A stretch of DNA of 64,000 bases, taken from contig CAVTND010000016.1 in the NCBI GenBank assembly GCA_963735955.1, positions 1 to 64,000 of the forward strand, in the 5' to 3' direction. The position numbers and the translations under genes were made by a program. The stretch is from CAVTND01 sp963735955. Lineage in GTDB: Bacteria; Pseudomonadota; Gammaproteobacteria; Burkholderiales; Burkholderiaceae_F. This document shows, piece after piece, positions 1-7,442 of the stretch (its first letter is position 1; each line of letters begins with the position of its first letter). Under the pieces are notes generated by a model that saw nothing but the letters and a program-made list of their open reading frames with translations, was not told the origin of the DNA and searched no databases.

Positions 1-91
1 CAGACCTCAGTCCGAGGCCGTCGCGGTAGAACCGGACTGCGTTCTCCAGGTCGTCGACGCCGAGAGTGATGAGCGTTATCCGAGGCTTCAT
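1..91 (-). CDS. VOC-family (glyoxalase/bleomycin resistance fold) protein, 5' end only
   Basis: The reverse strand starts with ATG at 91 and stays open to the window edge, giving about 30 residues. They include ITLITLGVDDLENAVRFYRD followed by GLGLR. This is the first beta strand and helix of the vicinal-oxygen-chelate fold, where a conserved segment of the form GVDDLERAVRFYRDGLG is usual. Substrate and metal use cannot be told from this fragment. The rest of the gene lies outside the window. The IS element inserted about 100 bp upstream of its start may have separated it from its promoter. Confidence 0.75.
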   Translation of the reverse strand, partial: MKPRITLITLGVDDLENAVRFYRDGLGLRS

Positions 92-192
92 GGGCTGGCG
101 ATCCGTGATCAAAGTTGTCCGACACGTGAGACATCCGATGAGCACCGCGAGTCGAAACTTCAGTTTCAAGAAACCCCCATCCCCTTCAGATG

Positions 193-217
193 TTGTGACC
201 TGCCCCCCATCGGGCGT
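193..217. repeat. Left terminal inverted repeat of the IS3 element
   Basis: This 25-bp sequence is an exact reverse complement of 1424-1448. It lies 47 bp before the orfA start, leaving space for the element's own promoter. Confidence 0.9.
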
Positions 218-263
218 TCAAGGCGGAGGTTAGTAGAGTCCGTTTCCGGAGGAAGGAACGGAC

Positions 264-530
264 ATGAGGAAGAGCCGATTCACGGACGAGCAGATCGTTG
301 GTTTTCTCAAGCAGGCCGAGGCCGGCATGCCGGTCAAGGAGCTGTGCCGCAAGGGCGGTTTCAGCGACGCGACCTTCTACAAGTGGCGGGCGCGCTTTGG
401 TGGCATGGACGCCAGCGATGCTCGGTTGCTGCGTGACGTCCAGGCCGAGAACGCCAAGCTCAAGAAGCTGCTGGCCGAAGCGCACCTGGACATCGAAGCG
501 CTCAAGGTTGGCTTCGGGGTAAAGCGCTAG
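264..530 (+). CDS. IS3-family transposase OrfA
   Basis: OrfA is an 88-residue helix-turn-helix protein that binds the IS ends. It begins with KSRFTDEQIVGFLKQAEAG and has the HTH segment VKELCRKGGFSDATFYKWR, which is typical of IS407-group OrfA. A leucine-rich coiled coil follows (roughly residues 55-80, with NAKLKKLLAEAHLDIEAL). The start is ATG at 264 with AGGAAGGAACGG just upstream, a good ribosome site. In IS3 elements the active transposase is an OrfAB fusion made by -1 frameshifting near the orfA end. Here orfB is in the -1 phase and its frame stays open upstream across the orfA stop, so a fusion is possible. Confidence 0.93.
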   Translation: MRKSRFTDEQIVGFLKQAEAGMPVKELCRKGGFSDATFYKWRARFGGMDASDARLLRDVQAENAKLKKLLAEAHLDIEALKVGFGVKR

Positions 531-538
531 CCCCGCAG

Positions 539-1387
539 GTGCGGCGCGCGGCGGTACGCAAGATGCTCGATGCTCTCGACATCAGCGAACGCCGGGCGTG
601 CCGTCTTGCGGGGCTGTCCCGGACCAGTTATCGCGAGCCGCCGGAGGCTGACGCCCGGACCGTGGCATTGAGCACACGCATCGTCGAGCTCGCGCACGTT
701 CGCCGGCGCTTTGGCTATCGGCGCATCCACGATCTGCTCACCCGCGAGGGCCATGCGATCAACCACAAGCGCGTGTGGCGGCTGTACCGCGAGAACAATC
801 TCGCGCTGCGCAAGCGCCGCAAAGCCAAGCGCATCAGCAACGGACGCCGGCCGCTACTGCAGCCAACGGCCGTCAACCAGGTGTGGAGCCTGGACTTCGT
901 GATGGACGCGCTCGCCAGCGGCCGACGCATCAAGTGCCTGACCATCGTCGACGATTTCAGTCGCGAGTGCGTGGACATCGCGGTGGACCACGGCATCGGC
1001 GGCGAGTACGTCACGCGCCTGCTCGAGCAGGCGGGGCAGTTCCGCGGCTTCCCCGCGGCGCTACGCACCGACCAGGGGCCGGAGTTCACTAGCCGCGCCT
1101 TCATGGCCTGGGCGCACCGTCGCGGCGTGCAGCACCTGCTCAACGACGCCGGCAGTCCGACGCAGAACGCCTACATCGAGAGCTTCAACGGCAAGTTCCG
1201 CGACGAGTGCCTGAACGAGCAGTGGTTCGAGACGCTGGCCCAGGCACGACAGGAGATCACACGCTGGCGCCGCGACTACAACGAGGTGCGCCCGCACAGC
1301 GCGATCGGCCGCATCCCGCCCGCGCAGTTCGCCGCTGCGCATCGCCAGCTCGCTGGCGATGCGCAACATCAACAGGAGATCACGTAA
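539..1387 (+). CDS. IS3-family transposase OrfB, DDE catalytic domain
   Basis: OrfB is about 282 residues counted from GTG 539, though it is probably made as an OrfAB frameshift product. An N-terminal HTH_21 region (RRACRLAGLSRTSYR) precedes an rve integrase core. The DDE triad is visible: D in VWSLDFVMD, D in LRTDQGPEF, and E in NAYIESFNGKFRDECLNEQWF, with the usual spacing and the K/R seven residues after E. The C-terminal WRRDYNEVRPHSAIGRIPPAQF motif is also intact. No internal stop was found, so the protein could be functional. It ends 61 bp before the right end of the IS. Confidence 0.93.
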   Translation: MRRAAVRKMLDALDISERRACRLAGLSRTSYREPPEADARTVALSTRIVELAHVRRRFGYRRIHDLLTREGHAINHKRVWRLYRENNLALRKRRKAKRISNGRRPLLQPTAVNQVWSLDFVMDALASGRRIKCLTIVDDFSRECVDIAVDHGIGGEYVTRLLEQAGQFRGFPAALRTDQGPEFTSRAFMAWAHRRGVQHLLNDAGSPTQNAYIESFNGKFRDECLNEQWFETLAQARQEITRWRRDYNEVRPHSAIGRIPPAQFAAAHRQLAGDAQHQQEIT

Positions 1388-1423
1388 TCTCCCAAACCAA
1401 GGACTCCGCTACGAATCACTGGT

Positions 1424-1448
1424 ACGCCCGATGGGGGGCAGGTCACAA
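1424..1448. repeat. Right terminal inverted repeat of the IS3 element
   Basis: This is the exact reverse complement of 193-217 and marks the end of the element 36 bp after the orfB stop codon. Confidence 0.9.
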
Positions 1449-1521
1449 TTCGGGAATATTGCTCACGTGCGGGCGAACAGCTTGTGCTTGTTCAAACTCC
1501 GGGTGCGCGATAACTTTCGAC

Positions 1522-2364
1522 ATGGGCACCGAACTGATTGACGTCGTTTGCGGCAGGACGGTCGCAGCGGCATCACAACACCGCCACATCCATGGCGGAG
1601 CCTTGTTCTGCTTCTGTAGCGAAAAGTGCCGCGCCCGCTTCGTACTCGATCCATCGCAATTCACGTCCCCTGACGCTTCGGGAAGCGAGCGGTCAGCGAC
1701 AGCCGCGGCCCTGCCCGGGTCCAGTGCCAGCGAGGCCGCCATCGAATCGGAACCGTCGCGCGCCATCGAGGTGGCCGATTCGATTGCATCGTTGCGCAGG
1801 GCATACCGCCTCCGTCACCAGGCTGAGAGCCCGGGCGACCACAGCAATCCCGATCCGACAGGCAATCCTGGTATCGAAAAGGTGGGACAACCGGCGTCAG
1901 CCTCTGACGACTACGAAGCCGCGATTGCCCGCCCACAGCGCGCGAGTGCGGAGGCGAGTTCCGTCCCGGAGGTGCCGGTGGTGGGGGACCGGGCGCGGGC
2001 AGGTGCGGGTTTTCTGTCGAATTCGTTTCTGGCGTGGCGCGAGAGGCGGTTTGCCGCCAAGATCAGCGGCGAACTGCTGAAGCTGCACTCAATCGTATCT
2101 TCGCGCCATCCGGAGCTGGCGGGACGCGATCTCTACCGGCAAATCCTGGCGGCCCGCATGGGCGACGACGCTTTGGCCATCAAGGCCGTGCTCGAAGCGG
2201 CCGAGCTGACTTTTGCGTATTGGCCAGTGTTTCGCGAATTGAGGTTTAGTGACGTCGTGAACTACCTAGCGGCATCGGAATTCCTCGCCTTGCACCCTGG
2301 CAGCCGCTGGATCCACGCCGACATGAAACAGATAGTGGCATCAAGGATTCCGCGCGATCTCTAG
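1522..2364 (+). CDS. YHS-domain protein with unknown C-terminal region
   Basis: The predicted protein is 280 residues. Residues about 1-47 form a YHS domain (ELIDVVCGRTVAAAS, then FCFCSEKCRARFVLDPSQF). Its metal-binding pattern is VCG-x-TV followed by CxxxC, as found in heavy-metal ATPases and copper-handling proteins. A low-complexity, Ser/Ala/Pro-rich linker follows to about residue 175. The last 105 residues form a helical region (WRERRFAAKISGELLKLHS onward) that I do not recognise. The start was chosen at ATG 1522 because it opens the domain. The frame is open further upstream but only through the IS element. The native promoter may have been replaced by IS insertion 70 bp upstream. Confidence 0.7.
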   Translation: MGTELIDVVCGRTVAAASQHRHIHGGALFCFCSEKCRARFVLDPSQFTSPDASGSERSATAAALPGSSASEAAIESEPSRAIEVADSIASLRRAYRLRHQAESPGDHSNPDPTGNPGIEKVGQPASASDDYEAAIARPQRASAEASSVPEVPVVGDRARAGAGFLSNSFLAWRERRFAAKISGELLKLHSIVSSRHPELAGRDLYRQILAARMGDDALAIKAVLEAAELTFAYWPVFRELRFSDVVNYLAASEFLALHPGSRWIHADMKQIVASRIPRDL

Positions 2365-2440
2365 AGCGTTGCCGCGCCGCAGGTCGATTCAGCTGCTGGA
2401 TTCGAGTTCGGGCGCTCGCGACGACTTCGTCACGCGCCTG

Positions 2441-3748
2441 TCAGACCGTGCCGTGCTTGGTCTCGAACTGGATGCCCACTTTTTTCAGCAGATCGTTGGG
2501 CAGGATGCCGCCGGCGCAGACGATGATTACGTCGTTGGCCATAGTCGATTTTTCGTCGCCTTTTTTGAGCGTGACGTCCTTGGCGCCGACCTCGACCGGG
2601 CTCGAGCCGAGAAGGACCTCGACCTTGCCGTCCGCCACGGTTTTGTCGAGCCGTACGCGGTTCATCGGCTTGAGCCGACTGAAAGCGTCGCCACGATAGG
2701 CGAGAGAGACCTTGCCGCCGCCGGGCTGGTCGGCCACCGCCATCGCGGCCTCGATGGCGCTGTCGCCGCCACCCACGACAAGGACCTTCATTCCCTGATA
2801 TTGCTCCGGGTCGATCAGGCGGTACACGACCTTGGGCTGCTCTTCGCCCGGAACACCCAGCTTGCGCGGTGTGCCGCGACGGCCAATAGTGAGCAGTACG
2901 GTACTGGTCTCGTAGGTCCCCTTCGACGTCTTGACATTGAACCCTTGCGATGTCGGCTCGATCGACTCCATCCGCTCGCTGAAGTTGATCTTGAGGCCGG
3001 TCTTCTTGACGATGCCCTGCCAGAATTCGAGCAGCGCCTCCTTCTTGATCTCGCCCAGCTTCTGTTTGCCGACTATGGGCAGGTCCAGCAGACCTGCCAT
3101 CGTGATCTTGTTGCGCGGGTAGTGGTACACCGTGCCACCGAGTGCGTCCTCCTGTTCGATGAGCACGTACTTGAGCTTGTGCTCGATGGCCCCGAGACCG
3201 GCCGCGAATCCGGCAGGCCCGGCGCCGATGATCACGACATCGTGCTTGGCGCCGGGGCGCAGTGTCTTCTTGATCGAACCTATCGCTTGCCTGCCCTGCT
3301 CAGCCGCCTTGCGCACCAGCCCCATGCCGCCGAGCTCACCGGCGATATAGATGCCAGGCACATTCGACTGGAAGTCCGGGCTTACGTTCGGAATGTCGAT
3401 GCCGCGCTTTTCAGTACCGAACACCAGCTCGATACCGTCGACCGGGCAGGCCGGCTTGCATGCGCCATGGCCGATGCACTCCGCCGCGTTGATCAGCTGC
3501 GCCTTGGCGTTGATGATGCCGATCGCCTGCTCAGGACACACCCGCGCACAGGCTCCGCAGCCGATGCATTTGATCGGATCAATCACCGGATGCAGCGACG
3601 GCGGCTCCATCATGCCCGCCTCGATCGATTCCTCGAGTTCGAGCAAATGCGCCTTGTGGGCCCGGTGACGCAACCAAAGGTAAGTGGCCAGAATCACCAC
3701 CAGGGGAATCAGGTAGACCAGCAGGGTCAACGTACTCGTACTCAACAT
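2441..3748 (-). CDS. Membrane-anchored ferredoxin-like and FAD/NAD(P)-binding oxidoreductase
   Basis: The protein is 435 residues. Residues 8-25 form one membrane helix. Next comes a two-cluster ferredoxin module: the first motif is canonical (C61IGCGACARVCP), the second is CIGHGACKPACP with His94 where the second Cys should be. A thioredoxin-reductase-like flavoprotein follows, with the FAD motif IIGAGPAG (173-180), the NAD(P)H motif VVGGGDSA near 300 and a C-terminal CAGGILPNDLL. No CXXC redox disulfide is seen, so it is more like ferredoxin:NADP reductases than thioredoxin reductase. It probably passes electrons between NAD(P)H and Fe-S clusters at the membrane. The gene is divergent from the multiheme cluster and is likely its cytoplasmic electron entry. 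The start was moved 26 codons in to ATG 3748, so that the helix begins at the N-terminus. Confidence 0.82.
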   Translation of the reverse strand: MLSTSTLTLLVYLIPLVVILATYLWLRHRAHKAHLLELEESIEAGMMEPPSLHPVIDPIKCIGCGACARVCPEQAIGIINAKAQLINAAECIGHGACKPACPVDGIELVFGTEKRGIDIPNVSPDFQSNVPGIYIAGELGGMGLVRKAAEQGRQAIGSIKKTLRPGAKHDVVIIGAGPAGFAAGLGAIEHKLKYVLIEQEDALGGTVYHYPRNKITMAGLLDLPIVGKQKLGEIKKEALLEFWQGIVKKTGLKINFSERMESIEPTSQGFNVKTSKGTYETSTVLLTIGRRGTPRKLGVPGEEQPKVVYRLIDPEQYQGMKVLVVGGGDSAIEAAMAVADQPGGGKVSLAYRGDAFSRLKPMNRVRLDKTVADGKVEVLLGSSPVEVGAKDVTLKKGDEKSTMANDVIIVCAGGILPNDLLKKVGIQFETKHGTV

Positions 3749-4456
3749 CGTTCGCTTGACACCATTCGGCCGCACAGTGACCGTCGCAAGTTGTTGGGTC
3801 CGTGCCGCCGCGCGGTGTTGCGGCACAGTTTGGTCACGCTCACAGCCTCGCGGTCGCGAGCGTCAAAGCGACAGGATCAAATCATATTGCGGCAGAACCG
3901 CGTGCGCGGCGGATTACCACGAATTGGTTTCGTCCCAATAGGCGTCGAACACAGGCCAGTTTTTCCGAATCCTTGAGCTCTGCCGTGCTTCGTCCGGGTT
4001 GTCTTGTGGTGAATTCTCCGCGACGCGAGTCGGCCACCGATATGCGAATACCCAGACTCTGTTCAAGGTTGTTGGCGCCCGGCGCTGGCGGCAACGCCTC
4101 GCATTACAGGAATGGAATTCCCTACCGCCCAGCGAATGTGTCTAGATCAAAGGACAACACTTAAGGAACCCATAAGCAAGAGATCACGACGAGTGTCCGA
4201 CGAATTGCATTAACGATGTCCCGCATTCACGGCAACGTCTTTGCGCCGATCGCAGCAGGTAATCTATCGACCTGAACATTCGCCCGCACGGCGGGCGGGT
4301 ATTCTGCAAGGTGGGAATTTTTCACACTCAGCCGTTTTCGCGCACGGACGATGTTGAATTGCTCATTCAACCCATTGCGCAACGGACAGGGTTCAGTTCC
4401 GATATTGCGCGTTGATCCATCCGCGGACCATCAATCAACACAAGGGAGTCCTTCCA
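3749..4456. other. Divergent intergenic region, about 700 bp, no gene recognised
   Basis: Short frames here have poor composition and no recognisable motif. The region separates the oxidoreductase from the cytochrome operon and must hold both promoters. One compact hairpin, CGCCCGC-ACG-GCGGGCG, lies near 4284-4300. No T-tract follows it, so it is not a clear terminator. A probable Shine-Dalgarno (AAGGGAG, 4442-4448) sets the start of the next gene. Confidence 0.5.
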
Positions 4457-5368
4457 GTGTCAGACGCGGCTGCCGCACAGCCCCCGATGGCCCCTCCGCC
4501 GCGCGCGGCGAGCCCCAAAACCCAACCTGCCCAGACAAAGCACCGCGACTGGGTTTTGTGGTGGGGTACGGTCGCATTCGTGGGATTCGCCTGGCTCGCG
4601 AGCCGCTATGGCGGCTATACACCGGGTTCCGACCTGGGCTACTGGCTTGGGCTCGTTGGCGGCGTCGCCATGGTGTTCACCCTTCTGTATCCGATGCGCA
4701 AGCGAATGCGGGCAATGCACTCCCTGGGCCGCATCAAACCCTGGTTCCTGACGCACATGATTCTCGGCGTCGGCGGCCCATTTCTGGTGCTCGCTCATTC
4801 AACATTTCATATCGGTTCGATCAACGCCGGCGTGGCGCTGATCTCGATGCTGTTAGTGGCTGCGAGCGGAGTCATTGGACGCTTCATTTACGTCCGCATT
4901 CACCACGGGCTGTACGGCCGTCGCGCGACCTTGAAAGAACTCCAGGAGCAGGTCGGGCTGAACGAGGATGCAGCGGGTTCAATCTTCGCGAATGCGCCGC
5001 AGGTCGAAGTCCGGCTGCACGCCTTCCACAAGCGCGCGACCGAGGACGCCAAAGTGCCCTTGCGCGCTGCCTGGTCGCTCCTGAGCCTCGGTACCCGGGG
5101 GCGTTGGGTTTACTGGCAATGCCGACGCGATTTGGCGCACATCTTTCACGACCGCGGGGCCAAGCTCGACTGGGAACCCGCGAAGCGCCGGCGCCGTTTG
5201 CGCAAGACAAACCAGATGGTCCGCGCCTACCTCCTCGGCGTGCAACGCGTGACGCAATTCCACACTTACGAACGACTGTTCTCCCTCTGGCATGTCCTGC
5301 ACTTGCCGCTGGTTTGGCTGCTTGCGTTCAGCGCGATCGCACATGTGATTGCGGTACACGCGTATTGA
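4457..5368 (+). CDS. Multi-pass membrane protein with histidine-rich helices, probable b-type electron-transfer subunit
   Basis: The protein is 303 residues counted from GTG 4457, chosen because AAGGGAG lies 8 bp upstream. An ATG 15 codons earlier lacks such a site. After a Pro/Ala-rich cytoplasmic tail there are helices at about 33-50, 60-78, 97-115 and 122-142, a charged loop of about 130 residues, and a final helix at about 280-300. Histidines suited to bind heme b lie in or near helices: THMILGVGGPFLVLAHSTFH, RIHHG, SLWHVLHL and IAHVIAVH. I infer a cytochrome-b561-like quinone-linked subunit. Its stop codon overlaps the start of the 24-heme cytochrome gene, so the two are very likely translationally coupled and work together. 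Confidence 0.7.
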   Translation: MSDAAAAQPPMAPPPRAASPKTQPAQTKHRDWVLWWGTVAFVGFAWLASRYGGYTPGSDLGYWLGLVGGVAMVFTLLYPMRKRMRAMHSLGRIKPWFLTHMILGVGGPFLVLAHSTFHIGSINAGVALISMLLVAASGVIGRFIYVRIHHGLYGRRATLKELQEQVGLNEDAAGSIFANAPQVEVRLHAFHKRATEDAKVPLRAAWSLLSLGTRGRWVYWQCRRDLAHIFHDRGAKLDWEPAKRRRRLRKTNQMVRAYLLGVQRVTQFHTYERLFSLWHVLHLPLVWLLAFSAIAHVIAVHAY

Positions 5369-7197
5369 ACCCAGACACTAGCCGCCGACGGCGTCCTTCA
5401 CCGCTGCTTGCCGCCGCGCTGCTTGCCCTGACCTTGTTGATGCTGCTTCCGTGGTCACGGTTGCATGCCCAGACCATTGAGGGCGCGCTGATGCCAGGCC
5501 CCGTGATCGAAGGCCACGTAAAGGTCGAAAACGAGTGCAGCGAATGCCATGTCCGGTTCGACCGGGCGGCGCAGGACGCGCGGTGCACGAATTGCCACAG
5601 CCACAAAGAGATTGGGGCTGACCTGCGCGAGAAGCGCGGCTTTCACGGCCGTATCAAGCCGCAAATGTGCCGGACCTGCCATACCGATCACAAGGGGCGC
5701 GCGGCAAAGATCGTGGTGATCGACGAGAAAACGTTCGATCACAAGTTAAGCGATTTCGAGCTGCGCGGCGCGCACATCAAGGTCGTCTGCCGCGACTGTC
5801 ACGCCACGAACAAGAAGTACCGCGAAGCCCCCGGCCAGTGCATCGACTGCCACAAGAAGGACGACGAGAAAAAGGGGCACAAAGGGGGACTGGGCACCAA
5901 GTGCGCCGACTGCCATGACGAGAACAAATGGAAAGAGAATCGGTTCGACCACGACAAGACGAAGTTTCAGCTCCGTGGTGGGCACGCGGATCCAAAGGTC
6001 AAATGCCTCGATTGCCACCAGGACCACAAGTACAAGGACACGGCACGTACCTGCATCGCATGCCATAAGGCGGACGACAACAAGAGCCACAAGGGGCAGT
6101 TCGGCGAGAAATGCGAGACCTGCCATGGCGTGATCGACTGGAAAAAGACGACGTTCAACCACGACGTCGACACCAAATTCGCGCTGAGGGACAAGCACCG
6201 TACGGAGAAGTGCACGAGCTGCCACAAGGGGAATTTGTACAAGGAAAAACTCTCAACCGCGTGCTTTGACTGTCACAAGAAGGACGACAAGCACAACGGC
6301 ACGCTCGGCAAGGAATGCGGCGCCTGCCACAATGAACGCGACTGGAAGGAGCCGGCAAAGTTCGACCACGACAAGACGAAGTTCCAGCTCCGTGGCGGGC
6401 ACGCCGATCCGAAACTCAAGTGCACGGAGTGCCACAAGGATCAGAAGAGTTTTCGCAACACACCAACCGACTGCTATTCGTGTCACAAGAAGGACGACAA
6501 ACACGAAAGCACGCTCGGCGAAAAGTGCGCCGACTGCCACACAGATCGCAGCTGGAAGCAGGAGACGCGATTCGATCACGACAAGACCAAGTTTGCGCTG
6601 CGCGGAGCGCACGCGGATCCAAAAGTCAGGTGCGTCGACTGCCACAAGGATCAAAAAAGCTTTCGCAAGACGCCGATCGACTGCTACGCATGCCACCAAA
6701 AGGACGACAAGCATGAAGGCCAATTGGGCAAGCGCTGCGAGAGCTGTCACAACGACCGCAAGTGGACGGAGACGACTTTCGATCACGGCCAGTCACGTTT
6801 CCCGTTGACGGGACGCCATATCAAGGCGGTGTGCAAGGACTGCCACAAGACGCACCGGTACAAGGACGCCAAGCTGGACTGTTACTCCTGCCACAAGAAG
6901 GACGACAAGCACAAGCTGAAGCTCGGTCTGCGCTGCGAGTCGTGTCACACCACACGCGACTGGGCGATCTGGGACTTCGATCACGGCAAACGCACCGAGT
7001 ACAAACTCGAGGGAGCGCATCGGAAGGTTGCCTGCGAGTCCTGTCATGCGCACCCGGCGCCGGCCGGCAAGCCCATCGCGCCGCTCGGCAAGAACTGCTT
7101 CAGCTGCCACCGCGCAGACGATGTGCACGATGGCGCCTTCGGGATGCGCTGCGAGAACTGCCACCAAGTGGAGAGCTGGAAGAAGGTGCGCCGCTAG
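5365..7197 (+). CDS. Periplasmic 24-heme c-type cytochrome
   Basis: The protein is 610 residues counted from TTG 5365, which overlaps the upstream stop codon (TTGA). No ATG or GTG is available before the signal peptide, whose basic stretch RRRRPSP is followed by a Leu/Ala core ending in LHAQ. I count 24 CXXCH heme-attachment motifs, from CSECH near residue 57 to CENCH near the C-terminus. They sit in a repeated module of about 35-60 residues with the recurring elements FDHDKTKF, LRGGHADPK, CHKDQKSFR and CHKKDDKH. This resembles the cytochrome c3/c7 class of stacked-heme proteins. Its Lys/Asp richness suggests a soluble periplasmic electron carrier between the membrane protein upstream and the giant cytochrome downstream. 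Confidence 0.88.
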   Translation: MNPDTSRRRRPSPLLAAALLALTLLMLLPWSRLHAQTIEGALMPGPVIEGHVKVENECSECHVRFDRAAQDARCTNCHSHKEIGADLREKRGFHGRIKPQMCRTCHTDHKGRAAKIVVIDEKTFDHKLSDFELRGAHIKVVCRDCHATNKKYREAPGQCIDCHKKDDEKKGHKGGLGTKCADCHDENKWKENRFDHDKTKFQLRGGHADPKVKCLDCHQDHKYKDTARTCIACHKADDNKSHKGQFGEKCETCHGVIDWKKTTFNHDVDTKFALRDKHRTEKCTSCHKGNLYKEKLSTACFDCHKKDDKHNGTLGKECGACHNERDWKEPAKFDHDKTKFQLRGGHADPKLKCTECHKDQKSFRNTPTDCYSCHKKDDKHESTLGEKCADCHTDRSWKQETRFDHDKTKFALRGAHADPKVRCVDCHKDQKSFRKTPIDCYACHQKDDKHEGQLGKRCESCHNDRKWTETTFDHGQSRFPLTGRHIKAVCKDCHKTHRYKDAKLDCYSCHKKDDKHKLKLGLRCESCHTTRDWAIWDFDHGKRTEYKLEGAHRKVACESCHAHPAPAGKPIAPLGKNCFSCHRADDVHDGAFGMRCENCHQVESWKKVRR

Positions 7198-7254
7198 ACG
7201 TTGCGTCGTTGGCTCAGCCCTTTGCCCTACCTTGTCCTACCACGCCCTCTTTGG

Positions 7255-7269
7255 TAGGGAAGTTCCCTA
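7255..7269. promoter_or_regulatory. Perfect dyad symmetry TAGGGAA-G-TTCCCTA
   Basis: A 15-bp palindrome lies 58 bp after the 24-heme gene. There is no T-tract, so a protein-binding site is as likely as an RNA hairpin. Function is unknown. Confidence 0.35.
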
Positions 7270-7345
7270 ACCGCAAGGCGCGATGCTGTCCACGCATCCA
7301 TCCGCATTACCGCGCAGTTTGCCGAAGCGTTTCTCTTTACCATCG

Positions 7346-7390
7346 TTCTCGAATATCGCAGTGACCTTCTCGAATATCGCGGAGGTCACT
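7346..7390. promoter_or_regulatory. Nested direct and inverted repeats before the giant cytochrome gene
   Basis: TTCTCGAATATCGC occurs twice (7346-7359 and 7367-7380), exactly 21 bp apart or about two helical turns. AGTGACCT (7360-7367) faces AGGTCACT (7383-7390) as an inverted repeat. The spacing is typical of a regulator that binds side by side, so this may be an operator for the 7443 gene. No regulator gene is adjacent. Confidence 0.4.
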
Positions 7391-7442
7391 CTGTCCTGCC
7401 AAGGACGCGGCCCCGTAGCCAGAAACCGAGCAGCAATCGCCA

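Larger units (their letters stand above)
193..1448 (+). mobile_element. IS3-family insertion sequence (IS407-like group), apparently complete
   Basis: The element is bounded by perfect 25-bp inverted repeats at 193-217 and 1424-1448, which contain the core TGACCTGCCCCCCATCGGGC. It carries two overlapping-phase reading frames, orfA and orfB, in the order and -1 relation usual for IS3 elements. The element length of about 1.25 kb is normal for this family. I could not find an obvious 3-4 bp target duplication at either candidate boundary, so the exact ends are uncertain by two or three bases, or the insertion is old. The catalytic DDE residues of OrfB are all present, so the element may still be active. 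Confidence 0.93.

Noticed and set aside
3802..4164. 120-codon forward frame in the 3.7-4.4 kb gap
   Set aside because: There is no ribosome site, domain or convincing composition, and it starts inside the divergent promoter region.
4284..4300. CGCCCGC-ACG-GCGGGCG hairpin as an intrinsic terminator
   Set aside because: No T-tract follows and no gene ends nearby. It may be a chance GC palindrome or a regulatory site.
4351..5364. N-terminal extension of the 24-heme cytochrome frame
   Set aside because: The extension overlaps the membrane protein gene in another frame, lacks motifs and would bury the signal peptide. TTG 5365 fits better.
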